This document shows, piece by piece, positions 1 through 5,969 of a DNA stretch of 8,252 bases. A model generated the notes under the pieces. That model saw only the letters and a list, made by a program, of their open reading frames with translations, did no database searches and had not been told where the DNA came from. The position numbers were made by a program, and so were the translations under genes. Every line of letters begins with the position of its first letter. Within the stretch, counting starts at the first letter, position 1. The stretch spans positions 1 through 8,252 of the forward strand of contig JAQYVG010000153.1 of NCBI GenBank assembly GCA_030145595.1, in the 5' to 3' direction. This DNA comes from Desulfobacterales bacterium. Its GTDB lineage: Bacteria; Desulfobacterota; Desulfobacteria; Desulfobacterales; UBA11574.

Positions 1-51
1 GACCAGGGCCGTGACTACCATAATTGTGTAAAACAGATTTTTCTTTTTCAT
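1..51 (-). CDS. N-terminus of an exported or membrane-anchored protein (cut by left window edge)
   Basis: An ATG at 51 opens a frame that is still open at base 1. The 17 visible residues, MKKKNLFYTIMVVTALV, have three lysines followed by an uninterrupted hydrophobic stretch, which is the n-region and h-region of a Sec signal peptide or signal anchor. No cleavage site or lipobox falls inside the window, so a lipoprotein cannot be told from a secreted protein. The start is supported by an excellent Shine-Dalgarno sequence 7 bases upstream. The gene lies about 90 bases downstream of the 85-residue small-protein gene on the same strand, so the two are probably co-transcribed. The mature function is outside the window and is not guessed at here. 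Confidence 0.72.
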   Translation of the reverse strand, partial: MKKKNLFYTIMVVTALV

Positions 52-58
52 TTTTTTT

Positions 59-64
59 CTCCTT
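59..64 (-). promoter_or_regulatory. Strong ribosome binding site for the left-edge exported protein
   Basis: On the minus strand AAGGAG lies within an A-rich run, with a 7-base A-only spacer to the ATG at 51. This is a near-ideal Shine-Dalgarno sequence in an unstructured context and predicts high translation. It is clearly stronger than the sites in front of the LuxR gene or the MNT gene, and it fixes the start of the truncated ORF. Confidence 0.75.
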
Positions 65-141
65 TTTTTAAAATTTAGGGTTGATTTAGGTTGGTCCAGC
101 GCCTGCCGAAACGAAAAGGCAGATTTCTGAACCATCCCGCC

Positions 142-399
142 CTATTTTTCATCCAGGTTCTCCACTGACAGCAGCGGCAAGCGCATTTCGTAGAGCGTGT
201 TGAGCACACCGGACAAGGCCGCTTGATCCGGCAGGTGACCGACCAGGATCGACACTGCCGGTTCGTCCGCCGCCTCAGGGGTGATGGCCATATTGCCCAA
301 GCGGTCAAACCAGCTTTCATCCAGCTTCCCCTGCACGCGAATCCGGTAGGTCGTCGGTGTTTCTAATTTGATTCCTTTCCATGTTTGTGACGGGGGCAT
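142..399 (-). CDS. 85-residue conserved small protein, companion of a MalT-like LuxR regulator
   Basis: This encodes a soluble 85-residue acidic protein with no signal peptide or membrane segment. The N-terminal 15 residues look like a variable lead. They are followed by TYRIRVQGKLDESW (about residues 17-30), a central acidic stretch, and a C-terminal block GHLPDQAALSGVLN...LPLLSVENL (about residues 54-82). From memory, this pattern (a strand with RVQG.LD..W, then DQAAL.G.L and LPL.SV) is shared by many unnamed small proteins that sit beside MalT-like LuxR regulators in Chloroflexota and Desulfobacterota genomes. Its function is unknown. The start is supported by GAGAGGA at 408-414, 8 bases before the ATG. 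The next gene on this strand encodes an exported protein, so the small protein may be a co-regulated partner. A role as a ligand or regulator subunit is possible but is only inference. Confidence 0.82.
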   Translation of the reverse strand: MPPSQTWKGIKLETPTTYRIRVQGKLDESWFDRLGNMAITPEAADEPAVSILVGHLPDQAALSGVLNTLYEMRLPLLSVENLDEK

Positions 400-436
400 G
401 ATTTCAGTCCTCTCTTTTTAAGATCGTTCTTTGTGA

Positions 437-461
437 AGAATAGAAAATAACTTATTGTCAA
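437..461 (-). promoter_or_regulatory. Imperfect promoter candidate for the 85-residue gene
   Basis: On the minus strand a perfect -35 hexamer TTGACA (456-461) is followed by TATTCT (437-442) after only 13 bases, where 16-18 is usual. No better -10 is seen at normal spacing. Poor core spacing is compatible with a promoter that needs an activator, and paired direct repeats lie just upstream. The core assignment is tentative. Confidence 0.35.
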
Positions 462-494
462 TCTAATGTGTTGCTTAGGGAAGAAAAAGAGCCG

Positions 495-535
495 AAAAGT
501 CCTAAAAAGGGTATTAAAAAAGTCCTATTTTGGGG
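495..535 (-). repeat. Paired direct repeat, candidate operator upstream of the small-protein gene
   Basis: The 10-mer AAAAGTCCTA occurs at 495-504 and again at 518-527 (plus-strand reading), with starts 23 bases apart. Each copy is followed by a short A or T run and then a G run: AAAAGGG after the first, TTTTGGGG after the second. The pair lies 33-74 bases upstream of the TTGACA of the small-protein gene, where an activator would bind. MalT-type activators bind several short boxes upstream of their promoters. That these sites serve the LuxR regulator encoded at 1279-4011 is inference from gene order. Confidence 0.4.
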
Positions 536-613
536 AATTACTCACTATGGTTAGAGATTGGGAAACACTGAGATGGGATGGTAGCGTGGTTAGATCGTTG
601 GGTTACTAATCCA

Positions 614-721
614 TCATTGTCGGAAATGGGAACTAATTAACTCGATGACTTCAGATTCACGTTTGGCGGTAAGTCGATCGCCTTCTCCTTTATTGATCCA
701 TTCAGTGATCAGTGCGCTCAT
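614..721 (-). pseudogene. Remnant of a HEPN-domain gene (5' end only)
   Basis: An ATG at 721 overlaps the last 18-20 bases of the MNT gene and opens a 35-codon frame ending in TGA at 614-616. AAGG sits 6 bases before the ATG, so translational coupling is possible. The segment TEWINKGEGDRLTAKRE (residues 6-22) matches the first helix of HEPN proteins, which typically begin with a pattern like EW..KAE.D...A.RE. HEPN proteins of MNT pairs are about 110-140 residues and carry an R-x4-6-H RNase motif. Here the similarity stops after residue 22 and the frame closes 13 residues later. I translated the following bases by eye and saw no HEPN continuation, so the catalytic part appears deleted rather than shifted. 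It could instead be a fortuitous micro-ORF, but the position and overlap are exactly those of an MNT partner. Confidence 0.6.
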
Positions 722-1028
722 ATAGTACCTTGCCGTTATTCAGGATGTCTTTGAGAAAAAAATCTCCCTCTGCCAGCCTGTATTTTATATCAGAAGGTCT
801 TCGAACAATTAAGTCTAAAGGAAAATCTCTGCTAATTTCTCTGCGAATATTAAACGCCTGAAGTTGGGGACGGTCTTCAAAATCCATTATCACCAGCAAA
901 TCCACATCACTGTCCGGTGATTCCTGGCTAGTTGCATGCGAACCAAACAGTATGACACGGTGTGGATCAAATTTGTGAACAACTTCGTTTACAAACTTTT
1001 CGATTTTAGTATAGGTAATCTTTTCCAT
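702..1028 (-). CDS. Minimal nucleotidyltransferase of MNT (MntA-like antitoxin) type
   Basis: This is a complete 108-residue protein of the DNA polymerase beta-like nucleotidyltransferase superfamily. The signature is G29-S30, ten residues, then D41-V-D43, followed by strand LLVIMDF. The third acidic ligand is probably D72 in PLDLIV. The length is typical of stand-alone MNT proteins. In family knowledge, MntA-type enzymes neutralise a paired HEPN RNase by AMPylation; whether this one is catalytic is not shown, but all expected residues are present. The partner normally follows on the same strand, and here only a 35-codon relic does, making this a likely orphan antitoxin. The ATG at 1028 has no clear Shine-Dalgarno sequence, although a good promoter lies upstream. 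A general nucleotidyltransferase without a toxin partner is the alternative. Confidence 0.88.
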   Translation of the reverse strand: MEKITYTKIEKFVNEVVHKFDPHRVILFGSHATSQESPDSDVDLLVIMDFEDRPQLQAFNIRREISRDFPLDLIVRRPSDIKYRLAEGDFFLKDILNNGKVLYERTDH

Positions 1029-1099
1029 TGAATTTACAAACGATATCTTTTGTTTTCAGAGCAGATTAAATTATGACAATCTATTTTAATTTTAGATAA

Positions 1100-1128
1100 A
1101 TACTACCATATATCGATTTTGACAGCAA
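1100..1128 (-). promoter_or_regulatory. Sigma70-type promoter for the MNT gene
   Basis: On the minus strand TTGCTG (1123-1128), a 17-base spacer and TAGTAT (1100-1105) form a good core promoter. TG one base upstream of the -10 (TGGTAGTAT) makes it an extended -10. Transcription would start near 1093 and give a leader of about 65 bases before the ATG at 1028. The MNT gene therefore need not depend on read-through from the LuxR gene. Confidence 0.5.
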
Positions 1129-1148
1129 GTAGGATTAAGATTCAGTAA

Positions 1149-1181
1149 GTAAGACTGCGCCTGGTGCCGACAGGTAAGACT
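1149..1181 (-). repeat. Direct repeat GTAAGACT upstream of the MNT promoter
   Basis: GTAAGACT occurs at 1149-1156 and 1174-1181 in plus-strand reading, with starts 25 bases apart. The pair begins about 20 bases upstream of the MNT -35 hexamer and lies between the LuxR stop and the MNT promoter. It could be a regulatory site, but an 8-base repeat can arise by chance. Confidence 0.25.
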
Positions 1182-1213
1182 ATAGGTCATCTTTCGGTTC
1201 TTATTATCGCCGG

Positions 1214-1282
1214 CTATATTTTTGGTTTCATCTTCATTGCTCCTGGTCTCCATGTCTTCCAGTTCTCATTATTCTCCGTCAT
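1214..1282 (-). CDS. Possible 22-codon micro-ORF overlapping the LuxR stop codon
   Basis: The LuxR gene ends in TGA at 1279-1281 and the bases read ATGA, so an ATG at 1282 overlaps it in the classic arrangement for coupled re-initiation. The frame runs 22 codons to TAG at 1214-1216. It encodes a polar peptide starting MTENNENWKTWRPG and ending with lysine-rich MKMKPKI, without a membrane segment. No homologue is recognised. The overlap is the only positive evidence, so this may be a chance frame. Confidence 0.22.
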   Translation of the reverse strand: MTENNENWKTWRPGAMKMKPKI

Positions 1283-4011
1283 ATAATCCCCAAAGTGTTC
1301 GCTTTCTCAACTGCCTGGCGGCGCGTGCCGACATTTAGCTTCTGGTAGATGTTGTAGAGGTGTGCTTTGACGGTTTTAGGAGATAGAAATAGTTTTTCAG
1401 CTATTTCTTTGTTGCTCAACCGTTGTGCCAGGAGTGCCAGGACATCTAATTCACGGTTCGTCAGGGAATCATCCAAAAGAGGACGGCTTGTTGACAATGT
1501 CATTTCTATTTGATCATTGGAAGCTGTTCTTATCGCATCTGCCCGGTCTTTCCTGAAGGCGGCAAGGAGCTTCCCGACATATTTCACAGCGATGTTTTGT
1601 TTTCCCAAACGGTTCAAAAGATCCGCCATTTTCGGTCCCAGATCCAGAAAAGGCCGCATGAATCCGCCCGGCTCTGCCAAGGTAATCGCGCGTTGGAGCA
1701 TCGACAGCGCCGCCGATTCCTCACCCCGCGCATCATGGAGCAGAGCCTGTAAGAGCAGCACATCAATTAGGAAGCGCCTGCTGTGGATGGATGCATAGAA
1801 ATCTTGTAATCGGGGTAACAGGTCGGCGGCTTGCTGTAGGCTTTCCGCGGTGTTCTGAGCCAAGAGCACTTTGCCCAATAGCGGTTGTGGCAAATAGAAT
1901 CGATGAGTCGCACGGAATGGCTCAGGGTCGAACTCACTCGCCCAGCGGCTGGCTTTAGCGATGTTTCCCTGCCGAAGGGCCAGTTCCGCTTGAAATGCAT
2001 GGCCCATTTGCAGCACGGATGGGTTGTTCGTTTCCAAAGAGTAACTGACAACCATTTCGGCCACATTGGTGGCTTCGGCCGGTCGCCCCTGGGCTTGGTA
2101 CGTCAGGGCCAGGGCAAAGGCACTATGGGCAAAATTAAATATGCTTACTTTATTGGCGGCCATAACGATTGCAGCTAATTCTTTCTCCGCCAAGGCTAGT
2201 TCGTTGCGACAATAATGGCTGATGCCTACAAAATATCTTGCAATACCATTGACTTCGGGCAACTCAAACTCATGTCCGAGATTCAGCATCTGTTGGCCTA
2301 TTTGTTTTAAAGCGGTCAGGTCGGCCTCCAGCCAGTATATAAAACCAAAGGTCATCAGCAAGCGGCCATGGTAGGTGGTATTGAGGAACTTTTTCTCGTT
2401 GATAGCTTCGAACACCGCAGAATACGCTCTATTGAGACTCCCTGATGCCTGATACGACAGCCCCAGCAGCATTACGGCCATGCCTCGCTGACTGGTTCGA
2501 TGACGAGGAACTCTTTGTATAGCCTGCTGCGCTTGGTCCAGGACTTTTAGAGCATCAAATGGTATCCCCAGATAGTATTGGATACCACGCAAAATGTTGA
2601 ATTCGCCCTTTAGTTCATTAGTTGTCGTTGATTCCGGATCCAATGCGGCCAGCAGGGGCTCAACCCGATCCAGCCTTTTTATCATTTCTGCCACCTGCAT
2701 CTGATGCCATTGCAGCCAGGCATCCAATAAGATCAGCTCGGGGACGCTCTCAAGGGTATCGTAAGGAAGCAGATTCATGATGCGTCGCAGTTGGTGCCAG
2801 CGCTCCTTGTTCATGAGGTCGTGGCGGTGTTGCGCCACGAGTTGCCCCGCACCTCCCACGTCGCCGCCTTCAAGTGTATGATAAAGCGCTTCCTCGACGA
2901 GTCCGTTTCCAGCGAACCAGGCGCCGGCTCTCCTGTGGAGATCGGCGATGTCATCCGGGCTGAACTTGCGCTTTAAACGATCCTGCAAGAGCTGCTGAAA
3001 CAAGCGGTGATAACGAAACCACCGGCCCGAATCGTCCAAGGGGACCACAAACAGGTCGGACTCTCCCAGCCATTTAATAAATTGCCGGCCGCCTATTTTA
3101 CACTTCCACGACCGGGTGCCCTGAACACACATGGCATCGCACAGCGGAGCACAGAAGCGATTCAAGATGGCTGTGGCAAGCAGGTATTCCCGGGTGTCCT
3201 CCGGTTGGTTTGAGAGGACCTCGGTAAGCAGATAGTCCGTCACGTAACGACTCTCCTCCGGCAAATTGGCCATAACGCGGTCCAGGTCCGACCGTTGACG
3301 CAGGGAAAGAGCTGCCAGGCGCAGGCCGGTAACCCAGCCTTCGGTCTTTTCTTCCAATACGGACGCTGTAGCGCCTTCGACCGGTATATCCAGCGCTGCC
3401 TGGAGGAATTCAGCGGTTTCCTCCGCTGAAAAGCGCAGATCCTGGATGCGGATCTCGGTCATCCGGCTGCGGGCGCGGTGTGTGGTGAGCGGCATCGATG
3501 GATCGCGCCTGGTAACCAGGACCAGATGCATGGGGCCGGGAGGATGTTTCAGCAGTTCGATGAGCAGATCCTGCACCGCTTTATCATGAATAACGTGATA
3601 ATCATCCAGCACCAGGATGAAGTTCTTTTCAATCCGGTCCAGTTCATTGATCAAGCTAAAGGCCAAGACTGGCAGCGACGGCAGCTCGGGGGCATTCAAC
3701 ATAGCCTTGGTTTCCCGGGCAACATCAGGGAAAATACTCTGAACCGCCGCCAGAAAATAGGCCAGGAACATTCTCAAGTCATTGTCATTTTCATCCAGGG
3801 ATATCCAGGCGCTGGGGAGATCGCACGACTCCAGCCAACAGCTTATAAGGGTAGTCTTACCGTAACCGGCTGGAGCTGAAACCAGGGTAAGCGGCCTCTC
3901 AAGATTTTTTTCAAGCCGTCCCAGCAGCCGCTCGCGGTGTAAGTGATCCCTGGCAATCGCAGGCCGGTGAAGCTTAGTGCGTATGAGGGGCAGGGTATCT
4001 TTTTCTGTCAT
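1279..4011 (-). CDS. MalT-like LuxR-family transcriptional activator (STAND ATPase)
   Basis: This is a complete 910-residue cytoplasmic regulator with the MalT architecture. After the lead LIRTKLHRPAI (9-19), the NTPase has Walker A APAGYGKTT (46-54; K52, T53), Walker B FILVLDDYH (131-139; D136, D137), the sensor-like LVLVTRRDP (163-171), and the conserved STAND segment EGWVTGLRLAALSL (224-237). RWFRYHRLFQQLL (330-342) is the usual motif ending the winged-helix part. About residues 360-840 form a helical TPR-like sensor domain, and 850-910 form the LuxR HTH, beginning LTNRELDVLALLAQ and including SNKEIAEKLFLSPKTVKAHL. In this family, ligand plus ATP drives multimerisation and promoter activation; the ligand here is unknown. 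AAAAGG at 4018-4023, 6 bases before the ATG, supports the start, as does the family-typical N-terminus. Likely targets are the small protein and exported protein downstream. Confidence 0.95.
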   Translation of the reverse strand: MTEKDTLPLIRTKLHRPAIARDHLHRERLLGRLEKNLERPLTLVSAPAGYGKTTLISCWLESCDLPSAWISLDENDNDLRMFLAYFLAAVQSIFPDVARETKAMLNAPELPSLPVLAFSLINELDRIEKNFILVLDDYHVIHDKAVQDLLIELLKHPPGPMHLVLVTRRDPSMPLTTHRARSRMTEIRIQDLRFSAEETAEFLQAALDIPVEGATASVLEEKTEGWVTGLRLAALSLRQRSDLDRVMANLPEESRYVTDYLLTEVLSNQPEDTREYLLATAILNRFCAPLCDAMCVQGTRSWKCKIGGRQFIKWLGESDLFVVPLDDSGRWFRYHRLFQQLLQDRLKRKFSPDDIADLHRRAGAWFAGNGLVEEALYHTLEGGDVGGAGQLVAQHRHDLMNKERWHQLRRIMNLLPYDTLESVPELILLDAWLQWHQMQVAEMIKRLDRVEPLLAALDPESTTTNELKGEFNILRGIQYYLGIPFDALKVLDQAQQAIQRVPRHRTSQRGMAVMLLGLSYQASGSLNRAYSAVFEAINEKKFLNTTYHGRLLMTFGFIYWLEADLTALKQIGQQMLNLGHEFELPEVNGIARYFVGISHYCRNELALAEKELAAIVMAANKVSIFNFAHSAFALALTYQAQGRPAEATNVAEMVVSYSLETNNPSVLQMGHAFQAELALRQGNIAKASRWASEFDPEPFRATHRFYLPQPLLGKVLLAQNTAESLQQAADLLPRLQDFYASIHSRRFLIDVLLLQALLHDARGEESAALSMLQRAITLAEPGGFMRPFLDLGPKMADLLNRLGKQNIAVKYVGKLLAAFRKDRADAIRTASNDQIEMTLSTSRPLLDDSLTNRELDVLALLAQRLSNKEIAEKLFLSPKTVKAHLYNIYQKLNVGTRRQAVEKANTLGII

Positions 4012-4100
4012 TTCCAGCCTTTTAAATACTTCGGATATACACTATTGGAAACTTATGCCAGTACTCTCTGGCCTTTTAACGATTCGTGGATGGCACTGAC

Positions 4101-4129
4101 TAAATACCAGAGGTGCATCAGGCTGTCAA
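4101..4129 (-). promoter_or_regulatory. Strong sigma70-type promoter of the LuxR regulator gene
   Basis: On the minus strand a consensus TTGACA (4124-4129) is separated by exactly 17 bases from TATTTA (4101-4106). TG one base before the -10 (TGGTATTTA) adds an extended -10 element. The start site would fall near 4094, leaving a leader of about 83 bases. Such a complete core suggests constitutive expression of the regulator, with activity set by its ligand rather than its amount; this last step is inference. Confidence 0.65.
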
Positions 4130-4375
4130 ATACCAGGACAACATAACCCATAGCAACCTATTGTTATCTTATCTCCTTTTATATCTCGCTGAATATCTGC
4201 CGACAGGCGGGTTAGTAAGGGCAGGCTTCAACCGCTCAATTCGTTGACAACTCAATACCGATACCGGCTTTATCTCGTACAGCTTGCAATATCTATTTTA
4301 ACACGAAATTGTGACACTATTAATGGCTTATCTATAAAAAACTACTCTCTGTCTATTTCTTGCGCATTTCTTATG

Positions 4376-4403
4376 TTGACTTTATAAAATCTCGTGCTAT
4401 TAT
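4376..4403 (+). promoter_or_regulatory. Extended -10 promoter of the ATPase gene, predicting a leaderless transcript
   Basis: TTGACT (4376-4381), a 16-base spacer and TATTAT (4398-4403), with TG at 4395-4396, form a strong sigma70-type promoter. The -10 ends only 6 bases before the ATG at 4410, so transcription should begin at or within a base or two of the start codon. No Shine-Dalgarno sequence is present between the -10 and the ATG, which fits leaderless translation. Confidence 0.6.
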
Positions 4404-4409
4404 TAAACC

Positions 4410-5666
4410 ATGATTAAAAGAAAGTTGTTTTCAGAGTTGGTTGATCATCTTCCGCAGAAGGAGATGAGTCTTATCATCGGACCCCGGCAGGCCGGTAAAA
4501 CGACCCTGATGGAGATGTTGCAGAAGCATCTGGACAATCGCGGTGAGCGGACACTGTTTTTAAATCTCGACATTGAGTGGGACAGACCTCATTTTGAGTC
4601 TCAGGCAGCCCTCATTAAAAAAATAGAACTGGAATTGGGTCACCGGCAAGGTTATATTTTCATTGATGAGATTCAGCGTAAAGATGACGCAGGCCTGTTT
4701 TTGAAGGGCCTTTTTGATCTTAAATTGCCCTATAAATTTATCCTTTCAGGTTCCGGCAGCCTGGAGTTGAAACAAAAGATACATGAATCGCTTGTTGGCC
4801 GCAAACGACTGTTTGAATTATCCACCATAACCTTCGAGGAATTTATCAACCATAGGACAGATTATCGGTATGAAGAAGACCTAGCCGACTTTCTGGCAAT
4901 AGAAAAAGACAGGGCGCAGCAGTTACTGGTCGAATATATGAAATTCGGCGGATACCCCAGAATCGTCATGGCGGCTGAACAAGGTGAAAAACTTCGTCTC
5001 ATCGATGAAATTTACCGCAGCGTCTTGGAAAAAGATATTGCTTATCTTTTAAAATTGGACAAGCCTGATGTCTTTAGCGCTCTGATTAAAGTTCTTGCCG
5101 GCCAGGTCGGGCAGTTGATGAACTACTCTGAACTTGCATCAACATTGAATGTCTCGTTTGCAACTGTTAAAAAATATTTATGGTACGCTCAAAAGATATT
5201 TATAGTAGAACTCATTGCGCCTTATGCGCGCAACGTAAGAAAAGAAATCAGCAAGTCACCTGTTCCCTATTTTTGGGATTTGGGTTTTAGAAACTATTCC
5301 TTGGGGCTTTTCGGACACCTTGAAAGCCCGACTGAAGGGGGATTCGTTTTTGAGAATCTCATTTTTTTACTATTAAGACAAAAACTTAGGTTCAAGGCAG
5401 CTAAGCTGAATTTCTGGCGGACAAAGGATAAGGCGGAGGTGGATTTCGTGATTGAAGCCGGCAAAAGTCTAATTCCGGTAGAGGTCAAATACAAGCGTCT
5501 TAGTCAGGATAAAGTACCGGTATCTTTACGCCGCTTCATTGATAAATACAACCCGGAGCAGGCCTATGTCATTAATCTCAATCTCAACAAAACACTTAAT
5601 ATAAGCGGAACAACGCTTTCTTTTCTGCCGGTTCATGAACTGCTCCGTCAAACCGCTGTTCTATAA
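4410..5666 (+). CDS. AAA-type ATPase with DUF4143 C-terminal region
   Basis: This is a complete 418-residue protein of the AAA_14/DUF4143 type, at the usual length for the family. Walker A is GPRQAGKTT (24-32; K30, T31), Walker B is YIFIDEIQ (82-89; D86, E87), the sensor 1 strand is FILSGSGSLEL (110-120), and a probable arginine finger lies in GRKRLFEL (130-137). FGGYPRIV (179-186) opens the DUF4143 half. A winged-helix-like segment follows at about 235-268. The C-terminus has E315 in FENLIFLLL, D345 in AEVDFVIE, and E358-V-K360 in IPVEVKYK, a pattern resembling the PD-(D/E)xK nuclease fold. These ATPases are widespread, mobile in distribution and mostly uncharacterised; a DNA-related role is inferred only. 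The gene is monocistronic, and the start is fixed by the promoter abutting the ATG. Confidence 0.9.
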   Translation: MIKRKLFSELVDHLPQKEMSLIIGPRQAGKTTLMEMLQKHLDNRGERTLFLNLDIEWDRPHFESQAALIKKIELELGHRQGYIFIDEIQRKDDAGLFLKGLFDLKLPYKFILSGSGSLELKQKIHESLVGRKRLFELSTITFEEFINHRTDYRYEEDLADFLAIEKDRAQQLLVEYMKFGGYPRIVMAAEQGEKLRLIDEIYRSVLEKDIAYLLKLDKPDVFSALIKVLAGQVGQLMNYSELASTLNVSFATVKKYLWYAQKIFIVELIAPYARNVRKEISKSPVPYFWDLGFRNYSLGLFGHLESPTEGGFVFENLIFLLLRQKLRFKAAKLNFWRTKDKAEVDFVIEAGKSLIPVEVKYKRLSQDKVPVSLRRFIDKYNPEQAYVINLNLNKTLNISGTTLSFLPVHELLRQTAVL

Positions 5667-5699
5667 TCATTATATTATATCACTCTTGTCCAAAACAGG

Positions 5700-5724
5700 C
5701 GATTGATATCAATTCAATCAATCG
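5700..5724 (+). repeat. Perfect 8-bp inverted repeat downstream of the ATPase gene
   Basis: CGATTGAT (5700-5707) and ATCAATCG (5717-5724) are perfect inverted copies around a 9-base loop. The structure lies 34 bases after the ATPase stop. It has no following T tract, and its stem is AT-rich, so it is not a standard intrinsic terminator. It may act as a transcript end-stabilising hairpin or a protein site. Confidence 0.4.
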
Positions 5725-5743
5725 AACATACTGTGAATATAAT

Positions 5744-5949
5744 GCTATTTGAAGAACCCTGCAGCCCCGCTGAGCAGGATCCTCCAGAGGCGGATAAATT
5801 TCCGCTACGCTCCAACCCCGATGAATCGGGATCTCCACTTCGTTCCGACAAGCTGGCTGCGGGGAATGCGCTCGCTGTGCAGTTCAAATAGAGGGCCTGG
5901 AGTGATAGAGTAATGGAGTGTCGGTACGCGGAGCTTTATTTGAACCTGC
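5744..5949. repeat. Structured intergenic element bounded by imperfect direct repeats
   Basis: About 206 gene-free bases, more GC-rich than the bases before them, show nested structure. The edges are direct repeats: GCTATTTGAAGAACCCTGC (5744-5762) and GCTTTATTTGAACCTGC (5933-5949). An inverted copy, GCAGTTCAAATAGAG, lies inside at 5879-5893, so TTCAAATA at 5883-5890 can pair with TATTTGAA at either 5746-5753 or 5937-5944. Further stems are CCCCGC+AGC (5765-5775) with GCT+GCGGGG (5856-5864), CCCGAT/ATCGGG around 5817-5830, and a near-palindrome GCGGATAAATTTCCGC around 5790-5805. Between the inverted arms lies an 8-base imperfect tandem: GGAGTGAT, AGAGTAAT, GGAGTGTC (5899-5922). This looks like a dispersed non-coding repeat or MITE-like element rather than a gene. 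Its copy number cannot be judged from one window. Confidence 0.5.
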
Positions 5950-5969
5950 GGAGAACACCGCTCATCGGC

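Larger units (their letters stand above)
4012..4409. other. Divergent intergenic region between the LuxR and ATPase genes
   Basis: These 398 bases contain no credible ORF. They hold the LuxR promoter at 4101-4129 (minus strand) and the ATPase promoter at 4376-4403 (plus strand), about 250 bases apart. The rest is AT-rich, and I saw no tRNA, strong terminator hairpin or convincing dyad operator. A second TTGACA near 4245 lacks a well-spaced -10. Confidence 0.7.

Noticed and set aside
103..122. CTGCC/GGCAG hairpin after the 85-residue gene as a terminator
   Set aside because: The stem is only 5 bp with a 10-base loop, and there is no T tract on the minus strand. The next gene follows closely, so read-through is expected.
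575..640. tRNA-like stretch with a GTGGTTA D-loop-like motif and a TTGGGTTACTAATCCAT anticodon-arm-like motif (plus strand)
   Set aside because: It resembles the middle of a serine tRNA, but the anticodon stem has a T-T mismatch, no 7-bp acceptor stem can be found, and there is no T-arm GTTCGA motif. Part of it is also the HEPN remnant on the other strand.
3478..3879. 133-codon plus-strand ORF opposite the LuxR gene
   Set aside because: It lies antisense to the ATPase domain of the regulator and its product shows no domain pattern, so it is a shadow of the real coding strand.
1165..4207. Ten-base match TGCCGACAGG at 1165-1174 and 4198-4207, flanking the LuxR gene in direct orientation
   Set aside because: Many 10-base matches are expected by chance in 8 kb, and the flanks do not extend the match, so it is not evidence of a target-site duplication or mobile unit.
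4310..4335. TTGTGACA as half of a CRP-type site upstream of the ATPase gene
   Set aside because: The second half-site (TCACA at the required spacing) is absent, so a CRP operator is not supported.
5703..5891. 62-codon plus-strand ORF inside the intergenic element
   Set aside because: It is composed mainly of the structured repeat element, has no ribosome binding site and gives a low-complexity proline/serine-rich product without a recognisable domain. It is best read as a chance frame through the repeat.
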